Assembly (NCBI RefSeq): GCF_014202035.1
Contig: NZ_JACHFR010000001.1
Location: 744,001-808,000, forward strand
Origin: Treponema rectale
Lineage (GTDB): Bacteria > Spirochaetota > Spirochaetia > Treponematales > Treponemataceae
Direction of reading: 5' to 3'
DNA: 64,000 nucleotides
Part shown: one piece after another, positions 8,381-17,900 of the stretch
Layout: each line of letters starts with the position of its first letter
Position numbering within the stretch: the stretch's first letter is position 1
Translations under genes and position numbers: made by a program
Notes under the pieces: model-generated
What the model saw: the letters and a program-made list of their open reading frames with translations, nothing else
Databases searched by the model: none
Told to the model about the DNA's origin: nothing

Positions 8381-9367
8381 ATGAGAAAAGAAAAAAAATC
8401 CAGAGAAAGTCATGTAAAATCCCTGAGGCTTCTGCAGCTTGAAAAAGCAATTCAGTCTATTCCATACCCTGGTGTAGAACGTCTGGTAAAAGAACTGGAA
8501 GTTTCACGCCGCACTGTCCTCCGTGATATTGATGAACTAAAACTTTATTACAATGCGCCGATTGAATATGACCGGCTTCACAAGGGCTATTATTATACTG
8601 ATGAAACTTTCTTTGTAAAAAATGTACTGGTAAGCGAAGGAGAACTTGTTGCTATGGCAGGAATTCTTCCGCTTCTGGAACGATACGACAATACGCCGCT
8701 GAAAGATACAATTTCAAAAGTTTATAATACTATTTCCCAGATGCTGCCGAACCAGGTGCAGGTCCAGTCTTCACTTCTGAATGATGTTCAGTTTATCGCT
8801 GATCCTCTTCCGAATATCGAACCTGAGGTTTTTAAGAAGCTGTTTGAAGCAATAAAGACTCACAAGTCCATCAGTTTTGGTTACAGGAATCTTAGCAGCA
8901 CAGAACATATTCCTCATTCAGATATTGATCCGTACAAAATCTACTGTCAGAAAGGTGACTGGTATGTTATTGCCTATTCCCACAGTCACGAAAAATTCAA
9001 CACCTATAACCTTTCCAGAATGAAGAATATCGTTTTTCTAAAAGAGTTTACGCCGGACCAGGATTATGACAGAAAGGTTCACATAGACCCGAACTTTGGA
9101 ATCTGGAACAACGATGCACCGATGCAGAAAATAGAACTTCTTTTTGATAAATCCATCAACACTTATGTCCTGGAGCGAACCTGGCACAAAAATCAGGAAT
9201 GTCATCAGAATGAAGACGGTTCTGTTTATTTGAGTTTTGAATCAAATCAGATTCAGGAAACGCTTTACTGGGTACTTCATTTTGCAGATTCCGTTCAGAT
9301 TTTAAATCCGCCGGAGCTTAAGAAACTTTACAAAGAAAAACTTAAAAAGATGATGAAGAGAATTTAA
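8381..9367 (+). CDS. YafY-type transcription regulator, HTH plus WYL domain
   Basis: A 328-residue protein. Residues about 10-70 form a DeoR/HTH_11 helix-turn-helix (LVKELEVSRRTVLRDIDEL). Residues about 150-240 form a WYL domain, including SFGYRNLS, DPYKIYCQKGDWYVIAY and TYNLSRMKNI. The remainder is the WCX-type C-terminal part. WYL proteins sense ligands, often nucleic acid, and several regulate CRISPR or other defence genes. Here the gene faces away from a promoter that shares its layout with the cas12a promoter, so it is the best candidate regulator of that set. The mRNA appears leaderless; no other convincing start is seen downstream. Confidence 0.85.
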   Translation: MRKEKKSRESHVKSLRLLQLEKAIQSIPYPGVERLVKELEVSRRTVLRDIDELKLYYNAPIEYDRLHKGYYYTDETFFVKNVLVSEGELVAMAGILPLLERYDNTPLKDTISKVYNTISQMLPNQVQVQSSLLNDVQFIADPLPNIEPEVFKKLFEAIKTHKSISFGYRNLSSTEHIPHSDIDPYKIYCQKGDWYVIAYSHSHEKFNTYNLSRMKNIVFLKEFTPDQDYDRKVHIDPNFGIWNNDAPMQKIELLFDKSINTYVLERTWHKNQECHQNEDGSVYLSFESNQIQETLYWVLHFADSVQILNPPELKKLYKEKLKKMMKRI

Positions 9368-9464
9368 ATTTCTGACTGCTGACTGCAGCAAGGGTAAACG
9401 GCAGGCAGTTCAGTTTACGACATTTTCTGTCATATTCTTTTCTGCCGGACTTTGTATCTGAATC

Positions 9465-9806
9465 CTAAAAATTCCCGCCGTTCCATCCCCAGCTGGCCGT
9501 TCCCCAGTAAGAAACATAAACGGAATTTCCGGGAATTCCCAGTTCCTTCTCCAGAATCTCGCACAGCTTTGCAGTCATTCTGTTGCCTGCTCCCCCGTCA
9601 ATGTTTCCGAGAACTTTAACTTCAACATATGCACCTTTATCAAGTCTTTTTCCGCCAAAGTACAGATCCTGTTTATCGACCAGATTAATCATAAGGTATG
9701 ATTCCGGTTTTCCCATAATGCTGATAGCCTTTCCAAACTCAGCTTTCAGTACATCTCTTTTTTCTGCAGGCAGCTCCATGGTTACCTTTGCTTCAATCAT
9801 TGGCAT
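9465..9806 (-). CDS. MIF/tautomerase-family protein
   Basis: A 113-residue protein beginning MPMIEAKVTM. Proline directly after the initiator Met would be the catalytic N-terminal base of the macrophage migration inhibitory factor/tautomerase fold. Length and the ending YVSYWGTASWGWNGGNF fit MIF homologues (phenylpyruvate or dopachrome tautomerase type). The bacterial substrate is unknown. A single gene with AGGAGGAAT upstream, convergent with the WYL regulator gene. Confidence 0.8.
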   Translation of the reverse strand: MPMIEAKVTMELPAEKRDVLKAEFGKAISIMGKPESYLMINLVDKQDLYFGGKRLDKGAYVEVKVLGNIDGGAGNRMTAKLCEILEKELGIPGNSVYVSYWGTASWGWNGGNF

Positions 9807-9878
9807 ACAATTCCTCCTGAATTTTTTTTACAGTGTCCTGTGCTGATTATATCAGATAAAACCGAAATCTGACACAAC

Positions 9879-10118
9879 TTACAGATTTTCTACCAGCTCA
9901 AAACGCCACTTCTGTTTTACATCCGGATATTTCTCGTGATCAACTTCACTTAAAAACATACCCTTTTCCCGAATCCAGAGCGAATTATCTCCGTAAAGCC
10001 TGCGGTAAACCACATACTCCTCTTTCGTCTCCGAATGAAAAGCGACATCTTCCACAATATAAAACTTGTTTTTAAAATGTCTGTAGATTCCGTGAATTTT
10101 CACTTCCCGTTTTTCCAT
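9879..10118 (-). CDS. DUF1653 family protein
   Basis: A 79-residue protein with the DUF1653 pattern: GIYRHFKNKFYIVEDVAFHSET, then EYVVYRRLYGDNSLWIREKGMF near the C-terminus. This SH3-like small protein family is common in bacteria and has no established function. No membrane segment or catalytic motif is seen. It is the last ordinary gene before the distal end of the CRISPR array. An AAGGTGAAG ribosome site lies upstream. Confidence 0.75.
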   Translation of the reverse strand: MEKREVKIHGIYRHFKNKFYIVEDVAFHSETKEEYVVYRRLYGDNSLWIREKGMFLSEVDHEKYPDVKQKWRFELVENL

Positions 10119-10139
10119 AAAACTTCACCTTCTTTTTTT

Positions 10140-10290
10140 GAAAATATTTTTTATACGGGGCCATTTTTGCCGCCGGCAAAAACCGCGCTATTCAGGGTTT
10201 CGCCGTCTTACGCGGCTTCATTGCTCCACTCTGTTCCGCAACTCGCTTACGCTCGCCCTTACTATCGCTTGTCCGTCAGTTAAATTTCCA
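10140..10290 (+). repeat. GC-rich intergenic segment, possible interspersed element
   Basis: A stretch visibly richer in GC than everything around it (for example GCCGCCGGC, CCGCG...CGCGG, and repeated GCTTACGCTCGC-like units). Two overlapping open frames cross it, but neither has protein-like sequence or a ribosome site. It looks like an interspersed repeat or mobile-element remnant next to the old end of the array. No second copy is seen in this window. Confidence 0.35.
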
Positions 10291-10395
10291 TTTCATACAC
10301 CAGTGATATTTCATTCCTCCGGTCACACCACAAGTTATTATAGTGTTCAAGTATATAAAATTAACTTTGCTTTTTTATTATAGTATTATATCTGC

Positions 10396-12164
10396 GTGTT
10401 TAACAGTAGAAATTTAATATGAAGTTCAAACTAATGCAGGCACATGACTTTATAAAATCTACAACAGTAGAAATTTAATATGAAGTTCAAACTATAATCG
10501 AGTACAGAAAAGGCGAAAGATCTACAACAGTAGAAATTTAATATGAAGTTCAAACAACTACGACACGATATGGACGACAAATCTACAACAGTAGAAATTT
10601 AATATGAAGTTCAAACCTTTACGGCTCCGGAAATCGCACCCTATCTACAACAGTAGAAATTTAATATGAAGTTCAAACCTGGCAATGGTGCGGTAAAAGA
10701 CATTATCTACAACAGTAGAAATTTAATATGAAGTTCAAACGATGACGACGGACAGATTATCAGCTGATCTACAACAGTAGAAATTTAATATGAAGTTCAA
10801 ACCTTCAAGTTCTTCTGCAAAAAAAACTATCTACAACAGTAGAAATTTAATATGAAGTTCAAACAAAATACAGTGTCAAGTATTGGCACTGATCTACAAC
10901 AGTAGAAATTTAATATGAAGTTCAAACCTTTCCGGTATAATTAGAAGGAACTTATCTACAACAGTAGAAATTTAATATGAAGTTCAAACATCTTCTGAAT
11001 CCTATCGCTCAGAAATCTACAACAGTAGAAATTTAATATGAAGTTCAAACTTCCCTACCCCGTTTATTAGTCTGCAATCTACAACAGTAGAAATTTAATA
11101 TGAAGTTCAAACTCTCTTGCGTAATCGGATTATATAACTATCTACAACAGTAGAAATTTAATATGAAGTTCAAACTACCTGCTCATAACTTTTCAATCCC
11201 CATCTACAACAGTAGAAATTTAATATGAAGTTCAAACCGTCTGAGGGCATTTTTAGAAGGAAGATCTACAACAGTAGAAATTTAATATGAAGTTCAAACT
11301 GTTTTGACACAGAAACAACAGGTTTATCTACAACAGTAGAAATTTAATATGAAGTTCAAACTCTGGTGATACTATTGATTTATACATATCTACAACAGTA
11401 GAAATTTAATATGAAGTTCAAACGCAATAATCAAGATTCTTTTTGACCGATCTACAACAGTAGAAATTTAATATGAAGTTCAAACTCTATTCGGATGAAT
11501 TTGGAGTTTCTATCTACAACAGTAGAAATTTAATATGAAGTTCAAACTTTGTCAATGTGTGATGGCGATTATATCTACAACAGTAGAAATTTAATATGAA
11601 GTTCAAACAGATACATATCCTTCAACATATTGATAATCTACAACAGTAGAAATTTAATATGAAGTTCAAACAATAACTTTGTCAACACATTTTTCACTAT
11701 CTACAACAGTAGAAATTTAATATGAAGTTCAAACAATGAAGGAACAGTAACATCCTTATATCTACAACAGTAGAAATTTAATATGAAGTTCAAACAAGAC
11801 TACGCAACACTCAATAAATGATCTACAACAGTAGAAATTTAATATGAAGTTCAAACAAAAAAGAAGTCCGTCAGCTGCTCATATCTACAACAGTAGAAAT
11901 TTAATATGAAGTTCAAACAAGAATTCTTCCAGCAGTCTTATGAATCTACAACAGTAGAAATTTAATATGAAGTTCAAACCATAGTTTACCTCGACCGCAT
12001 TATTATCTACAACAGTAGAAATTTAATATGAAGTTCAAACGCACATTTGTCGTCAATGTCATTAGAATCTACAACAGTAGAAATTTAATATGAAGTTCAA
12101 ACTTGTTCAGCAGGTAGAAACAAATCTTATCTACAACAGTAGAAATTTAATATGAAGTTCAAAC
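10396..12164 (-). CRISPR. Type V-A CRISPR array, 29 repeats and 28 spacers
   Basis: The 36-bp repeat, read in the crRNA sense (minus strand), begins GTTTGAACTTC and ends with the Cas12a handle AATTTCTACTGTTGTAGAT, whose TCTAC...GTAGA arms form the processing hairpin. I count 29 repeats: starts at 10396, 10457, 10520 and so on to 12129. Spacers are 25-27 bp. All repeats are identical except the one at 10396-10431, which differs at four positions at the end that would form the handle. The degenerate copy marks the old, leader-distal end, so transcription and spacer addition run from the cas2 side. No spacer match within this window was noticed, but this could not be searched exhaustively. Confidence 0.98.
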
Positions 12165-12282
12165 CCTTATTGATGTACAACAGTACTGTATCTTGCTGTT
12201 TATCGCATATAATGCGGCCAAAATTGATAAAAAAAGCAATTTTTTCATCAAATTCTCCAGTAAGACCTAAGGTTTGCAACTG
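12165..12282 (-). promoter_or_regulatory. CRISPR leader between cas2 and the first repeat
   Basis: An AT-rich stretch between the cas2 stop and the leader-proximal repeat. It holds a perfect TTGAT-rich hairpin with A/T arms and loop TTGC (12224-12251) that could end the cas transcript. It also contains TACAACAGTA (12176-12185), which copies the core of the repeat 11 bases outside the array, and the palindrome ACAGTACTGT. No clear -35/-10 pair for the array was found, so the array may be read from its own weak promoter or through the cas operon. Confidence 0.7.
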
Positions 12283-12558
12283 CTAGCCAATTATGAATAC
12301 TTCTTTTTCTTCATTTCTGGCATAACCATAACATGTTTTCTTACATGTTTCTGATAAGTTAAATATAATGATAGAATCTTCTTCTGTAAAGGTCTTCATG
12401 TAAGTATTCTGAATTTCTGCTTCTATATTTTTTAGCACTGTATCACTGTTGGTAATTTCAAAAACAGAATATTGCAGACGAAATCCGAATTTTGAAAGAT
12501 ATTTTGAGAATTTAGTTCGAATTTTATCATTACTTATGTCATAACTGATTAAAAGCAT
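12283..12558 (-). CDS. cas2: CRISPR-associated endonuclease Cas2
   Basis: A 91-residue protein starting MLLISYDISNDKIRTKF. The first beta strand with Asp7 and the ferredoxin-like length are those of Cas2, the dimer that bridges two Cas1 dimers during spacer integration. LQYSVFEI is the second conserved strand. It lies 4 bases after cas1 and directly before the leader, as expected for the adaptation module. Confidence 0.95.
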   Translation of the reverse strand: MLLISYDISNDKIRTKFSKYLSKFGFRLQYSVFEITNSDTVLKNIEAEIQNTYMKTFTEEDSIIIFNLSETCKKTCYGYARNEEKEVFIIG

Positions 12559-12562
12559 TGTT

Positions 12563-13540
12563 TTATTCCTCCTCGCTGTACATGTTAAAAACAGGAAAAT
12601 CTTTTATAGCTCGATTTCTCATAAAAGCACGGTAATAAGATTGTAGATATATAAAAATTTCATTTTTGTATTCCATAATCGCATTTAGAATCACTTCTAC
12701 ATATTTCTTTGAATTTTTCCATGGTAAAATATATTGATTCTGATTTTTCCAGAAATCTTTTTCACTCACCTGTCCTAAGTTTAAAGCTTTTAAAATTGCA
12801 GCATCCACAATAGGACGAAAAGGTTCCTCTAGATCACAAACGAGAGATTTACGATGAAAAAACTGTGTGTGTAAAATTCCTGCGTATACGTCAAAACCAT
12901 ACATTTCCAGAAGTGCATTTACAATATTAAATAAAATCGTGTAACCAATATCCATAAGAGTATTTGTCATATCACACTTAGTACGCGGTTGTCTGCTTTT
13001 CCAATTATAATCCGTGAATAAAGATTTAAAATATAGTTTTGCACTGATTCCTTCTATTCCCATAATTTCCTGACCACTTAAATCCGACTTAAGCACATCA
13101 TTTTCAAACTGTTCCAGCTTTTTTATAACTTCTTTTTCTTCTTCTGATTTTTGTCTCTTTTTCTTTAGTAAAGCACATTGATTATGAATCTTATTTGAAA
13201 TTACATGAGATGCAATTTCCGTTTTATCATATTCATACTGTTTTTTTCTAAGCAGAACATTTCCTTCTGCTTTTGAAGGAAGCATTGCAGTAACACGAAG
13301 ATTTGGCGTCATAAAAACAATGGAAAATCCAAATTTTTTAGAACGCTCAAGCAGTCCTGTAGTAAGACAGTAGTTTCCGCAGATAAAAAGTATGAAGAGT
13401 CTGTAGCAGGTTGATTGATGCTTTATATTGCCGTCTGCATCAGTGATGACAATATTATCATTTTTGAAACTGATTTTTTCTCCTTCATCAGTAAAGACAA
13501 AGGCAATCTGTTTAAACTCAAAATCCCTTGTACTCATCAT
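12563..13540 (-). CDS. cas1: CRISPR-associated endonuclease Cas1
   Basis: A 325-residue integrase. The metal-binding residues are Glu163 (GIEGISAKLYF), His224 (GILHTQFFHRKSL) and Asp236 (CDLEEPFRP), in the usual Cas1 spacing. It joins new spacers to the leader end of the array together with Cas2. All catalytic positions are intact, so adaptation should work. It lies 18 bases after cas4 and 4 before cas2, with an AAGGAG site upstream of the Met-Met start. Confidence 0.96.
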   Translation of the reverse strand: MMSTRDFEFKQIAFVFTDEGEKISFKNDNIVITDADGNIKHQSTCYRLFILFICGNYCLTTGLLERSKKFGFSIVFMTPNLRVTAMLPSKAEGNVLLRKKQYEYDKTEIASHVISNKIHNQCALLKKKRQKSEEEKEVIKKLEQFENDVLKSDLSGQEIMGIEGISAKLYFKSLFTDYNWKSRQPRTKCDMTNTLMDIGYTILFNIVNALLEMYGFDVYAGILHTQFFHRKSLVCDLEEPFRPIVDAAILKALNLGQVSEKDFWKNQNQYILPWKNSKKYVEVILNAIMEYKNEIFIYLQSYYRAFMRNRAIKDFPVFNMYSEEE

Positions 13541-13558
13541 AGGCTTTCTCCTTTGTAC

Positions 13559-14140
13559 CTAGAAACCTTCACAATATACTTTTGGAGCTAAAGGTCTGTC
13601 ACAAAAATCATTGTATATGCAATGGCGGCATTTTACGGCTGTTTTTGGTTCATAAGAGTTTGGGTTGAAAGTCTGCATTGCTTTATTAGTCGCCTTAAAT
13701 TTTTCAAACATTTCTTCATTTGCTTCAGGAAGATTAATTGGATAGATTTTATTATCATCACTTGAATAAAAACGCATGAGTTTTACGGTATATCCCATTT
13801 CTCGAAGGCAAAAACACTGAGCATACAGCTGAAAAACATATCCGTCATAAACTGTTTCAATATGTTTTTTTCGCTCAGTCAATAAACCTTTTGCTGTGTC
13901 GAACAGATCTATCTTTCCGCATAAGTTATATTTGCTGGAGTAAATATCCATTCCCTGCAAAATATTTTTGTGGGTTGAATAACGTTGTTCATCTATAGCA
14001 GCATGAGCCGCTTTTCCATTCAGCTGGGCGCTTCCATAATACATTCGTTCTGAAAGGTCACCGTAAAGCTGATGATAGTAAATGGAAAGAGGACAAAAGA
14101 TAAAATCATTCAGATAACTGATTTTCAGGTAAAGTTCCAT
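13559..14140 (-). CDS. cas4: Cas4 exonuclease, spacer trimming and PAM selection
   Basis: A 193-residue RecB-like Fe-S nuclease. Start 14140 (MELYLKISYLND) is chosen because GGAAGG lies in front of it; a longer frame from 14173 has no such site. Nuclease residues are His46, Asp78 and Glu89-x-Lys91. The cluster cysteines are Cys16 (FIFCPLS) and Cys171, Cys174, Cys180 (CRHCIYNDFC). Cas4 trims prespacers and fixes PAM orientation for Cas1-Cas2. Its first 35 bases overlap the end of the BRO-N gene in another frame, suggesting translational coupling. Confidence 0.93.
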   Translation of the reverse strand: MELYLKISYLNDFIFCPLSIYYHQLYGDLSERMYYGSAQLNGKAAHAAIDEQRYSTHKNILQGMDIYSSKYNLCGKIDLFDTAKGLLTERKKHIETVYDGYVFQLYAQCFCLREMGYTVKLMRFYSSDDNKIYPINLPEANEEMFEKFKATNKAMQTFNPNSYEPKTAVKCRHCIYNDFCDRPLAPKVYCEGF

Positions 14141-14984
14141 CTTGGTCACCTTCCAAATCAAGATAGTTTTCATTTGAAATTATAGAATGTCCCAATTCTT
14201 TTTCTGTTTCTTTTCGGGCAATTCCTGCAACTTTCCCTCCCCGGCGGGCAACTTTTTTGTTTTTATCAAAGGAATCTGGTTTTTCCTGCTGGCTGATTTC
14301 TGTCGTTACCCGTTCACCCAGCATGGTAAAAATCAGTTCCAGATCAGACATGTGATCACGAAGGTTCTGATTTTTTTTTGTAAGTCCCTTTACAGTTTTG
14401 TATTCACTTGGAGTTAACCCAAAAGTTGCTTTTGATATTTCAGCAGTTAAAATTGCATAATCTTTTTCTTTTGTTATTCCCCGCTCTTTCCATTCATCAG
14501 TCAGATTCTGTCTGATTGCAATTCCCCGGAGCCTCTTGTCTATCCAGTCTTTTGAATAACCTTTTTTTTCATAGAGTTCTTTCATTCTTTCCTGAGCAAG
14601 TTCTGGATTTTCAATTTCCAGAATACGTTCATATCCAACTTGAGCAAGCCATTGCTTAAAAGGTTCTGCCTTTGGAGAAGGAATTGACTGAATTATACGT
14701 AGAAGAGCTTTTACATTTGCTGCATCTGTATTATAAAACTTTCCGTCTGCAGATTTCATTTTCAGTTGTCGACAAATTGTCGACAACTCAATTCCGTCTT
14801 CCGAATGGACACGTTTTTTCATCTTGAACCAGTAATCTCTAGAATTTACACTTTCTGTAAGAACAGCAACTACATCAACAACTGAAAAATACCACTGCTC
14901 TTCTTTTTCATCCCAAACAGAACGAATTTTGCTGTCTTCAAAAAGTTTAATCTGCTGATGAGACTTATTTTCATCCTTTTGCAT
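14106..14984 (-). CDS. BRO-N/DinD-like protein inside the cas operon
   Basis: A 292-residue protein. The start at 14984 (MQKDENKSHQQ) has AGGAGA seven bases upstream; the longer frame would extend further into cas12a. The N-terminal 110 residues match the BRO-N/antirepressor fold (IRSVWDEKEEQWYFSVVDVV, then ELSTICRQLKM and SADGKFYNTDAA). The middle (SIPSPKAEPFKQWLA and ERMKELYEKKGYSKDWI) and the tail (KNKKVARRGGKVAGIARKE) are typical of chromosomal DinD-like BRO proteins. Phage BRO proteins bind DNA as antirepressors; E. coli DinD inhibits RecA filaments. It overlaps cas12a by 14 bases and cas4 by 35, so it behaves as an operon member. Its role there is unknown. Confidence 0.85.
   Translation of the reverse strand: MQKDENKSHQQIKLFEDSKIRSVWDEKEEQWYFSVVDVVAVLTESVNSRDYWFKMKKRVHSEDGIELSTICRQLKMKSADGKFYNTDAANVKALLRIIQSIPSPKAEPFKQWLAQVGYERILEIENPELAQERMKELYEKKGYSKDWIDKRLRGIAIRQNLTDEWKERGITKEKDYAILTAEISKATFGLTPSEYKTVKGLTKKNQNLRDHMSDLELIFTMLGERVTTEISQQEKPDSFDKNKKVARRGGKVAGIARKETEKELGHSIISNENYLDLEGDQDGTLPENQLSE
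14765..14787. promoter_or_regulatory. Perfect palindrome inside the BRO-N gene
   Basis: Two TTGTCGACAA units side by side, sharing an 11-bp perfect dyad around one central base, lie inside the codons for ELSTICRQL. This could be an internal operator for the BRO protein itself. Part of it is explained by conserved protein sequence. Confidence 0.3.
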
Positions 14985-17900
14985 AGTTTTTCTCCTGAGC
15001 AAACTGGAACCAGTCGGCATTGCTTATTGATATTTTCATTTTTTTAAGTTCATTTTCATCAGTAAGATTTATTTTATTAATCAACTCCAAACCTTTAAGT
15101 GCAATATGATAAGCTCCGTTTGCATCTGCATCTAAAGGTAATTTTGCGTCTTCCCCTTTTTTTAATTCTTCCCGCGAATCAAAGAAAGTTCCGGTATCTG
15201 CCATTACCGGAGATATAATGTAATCCTCACCTGTTCGTGCATTTGAATTACGCATTTGCAAAATAAGTTTGAAGTTATACAAAAGTCCATCCCAGAATTC
15301 TGCAATTTCTTTTGATGGCTTAGCACCTTCTTTAAGATCTGCACCAATTGTCATTATAGAATCAAGGATTGGATTACCAGATTTATAATCTATTCCTGCA
15401 GTTTCAAACAAAGCTTTTAGTTTTTCTGTTGGCTGAATATCCTCATAAGATTTTACTTTTGGAAAATATACAATTCTCTTATCTCTAGAATATACAGACC
15501 ATTTTGTCTGCTTCATTTCTTCTTTTGCTTTACCGTCATAATTTTTATAATCGAATGTGAATACAAAAGAGCCTGTTGCATCATCAAAATGAATATCATT
15601 AAAATTACTGAAAAAATTCCGTTTTTTATGAACATTAGTCAAATCTTTAAAGTTCATCATGCTGACAAATCCTGTCTTTGGATCAATTTTTGAAGTATAA
15701 CCGGCTGGAACATAAAAGAGCATTCCGGACTGTTTTCCAAGCTTCTGGAAACTTTCGAACTGACCTGTAAGCTGATATCCGTTTAAAACACCACTCGGCT
15801 CATTTAAACCTCTATCTTTAAATACCAGATAATTCAATTTATCAATAAGCATGTGCTCAAATTTCTGGTAAACCTGCTTTTCAACATGGAAACGACCCCG
15901 CTTAAATCCAAAGTTCAAATCCTCCATAACTACAATGGCATTATATTCAACCATAAGTTTTGTAAGCTGATGAATTACAGCAGATAGATAACCTTCCTTG
16001 AGTTCAGCAATTTTTCCGACTGTCTGCCAGCTCTTTCTTGCCGAATCTCTTTCCTTTTCCCTCTGGTCGAGTTTTTCATGGTAGTTTACTTTTACTGTCT
16101 GACCATTTTTATCTCGTTCTACTTCATTAAAAGTAAACTGCTTTAAAATTTCTCCCTTCTGATTTATGAGGGAAAGATAAATAAGATGACGTTCTCCACG
16201 ATCCAATCCTATGATATTCACATCCGGATTATTCTTAAGGAATCTGCGGACATTTTCATTTATAGAGAATGAATTTCCAGAAGCCTTAAAGTTGATTGTA
16301 ATCGGAACATGGAAAAGGAATTTTGCCTCTGTATAATGACGATCTTTTATAATTTCGTGTGAAGCCTTCTTTATTACAATTTTGTGATTTTCCTTGTAAG
16401 ATTTTGCTTCATCAGAAAGTGAATCTAGTTTTCCATTTGCATTTTTATAAATCTCTAAATAAATTTTTTCAGGAATTGATTCACCATCTTCTGTAGTTCT
16501 GTTTACAAGGTATGAACCTTCTTTGTGAACAACCGGATCCTTAATTCCCGCTGGACGATAAAAAAGTTCTGCTTCTCCATTAAGTTTAAGGCAAACATTC
16601 TTAAGATTTTCATCGCTAAAAAGATTTTTCCAATAAAGAGTATGCATATTAGGTCTTCCGTTTGCCCCTGGTGCAAAATCCTTGTTGTAAATCTGGAAAA
16701 GATAGAGCTTACCTTCTGAAACCATTTTTTCGATTTCTGATTCTGGAATGTTTATGAAAGTGAGTTTGTAACAAGTCGCATTTAAGTAGTTATAAAAATC
16801 ATCCAGACCTTCATATTCATCCGATTTCTTGAAATTATAATCATATACAGTAGAACTTATATATGATTGTAAAAACTCTTTACAAAAAGATATCCATTTG
16901 CTTAAAGCATTTTTGTATCCATCAAAATCTCCTGTCTGTTTAAAATAACCAATTTGAAATTTTTTAGGACGGGTTTCATTATCTCGCTTAGGAACAAACT
17001 TTTCCCCATTCCAAACATGATTATTCATGAACCAAATATCTTTTGTAATAATCAATTCTGATTTAAACGATTTTTTATCATTTAAAATATAAGGCTCTGT
17101 CGCACCTGATAAAAAGTACTTTTGAACTTCTTTCTTTTGTGTAGAACACTTAGGAATTTGTTTAGTAGCATCAAACTGTTTATAAATCATCTTTTCATAA
17201 CAAGACTGCCCATCAGCAACTTCGTATTTTTCTGCAAATTTTGGCTTATTTTTAGGATTCATAATTCCCAGATAATACATTCCGTCTTTTCTCAATAATA
17301 CAGAAGTATTTGCCTGTTCTTTATTCAAATCCCATCCGTCAGCTAAAGTCGGATTATCAAAATTCAACTTATACTTTTCAGGACTGGCAGCCTTTTTTGT
17401 AATGTAATTTCTGGTCTTGTTATAAACAGAAATAACTTCGCTTAATGCAGAATAAATCGAATCATAAATAGCATAGAAAGAAGAATCTCCCACACCGTTT
17501 ACTTTAAGCGGTTTTATTCTATGGAGTAAATTCTGAACTGCAACAAGATAATTTTTTATTACGGCAATATCCTCAGTTTTTTCTTTCAAGAGTTTTTCAT
17601 CTGAAAGATTTTCTAAAACTCTATCCATTCCTTTTCTTTTTGTCTGGATATCATCACACATTTCTTTTATAGAAAGAGCAATTAATTCACTTCCCTGAAC
17701 AAACCTTTCACTTTCTTTTTCTATATAGTATCTGCATCTGTGTTCAAAATAATCAGTTATACGAATATCTGTTTCTGTAACATTTTCGCTCGAATATTCA
17801 AGAACTTTATTTAATTCTGCAAGGCTATAGAATCCCTTAGATTTATTCTCCCCTTCATCATCTAAAGATTTTTGCCAGCGGGCTTTTTCTGCCTTTGTTG

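Noticed and set aside
10035-10383. Two open plus-strand frames across the GC-rich block
   Set aside because: No ribosome site, no protein-like composition, and the frames run over the DUF1653 start and into array flank. They are open only because the block is GC-rich.
12165-12282. A tracrRNA or scoutRNA gene in the leader
   Set aside because: Cas12a processes its own guides and needs no tracrRNA. The repeat-like match is only ten bases long and no separate promoter is visible.
14140-14173. Longer Cas4 start with 11 extra residues
   Set aside because: The extra residues lie wholly within the BRO-N gene and have no ribosome site; the Met at 14140 has GGAAGG and begins at the usual Cas4 N-terminus.
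14985-15020. Longer start of the BRO-N protein (MPTGSSLLRRKT)
   Set aside because: It is read from the end of cas12a in another frame and has no ribosome site, while the Met at 14984 does.
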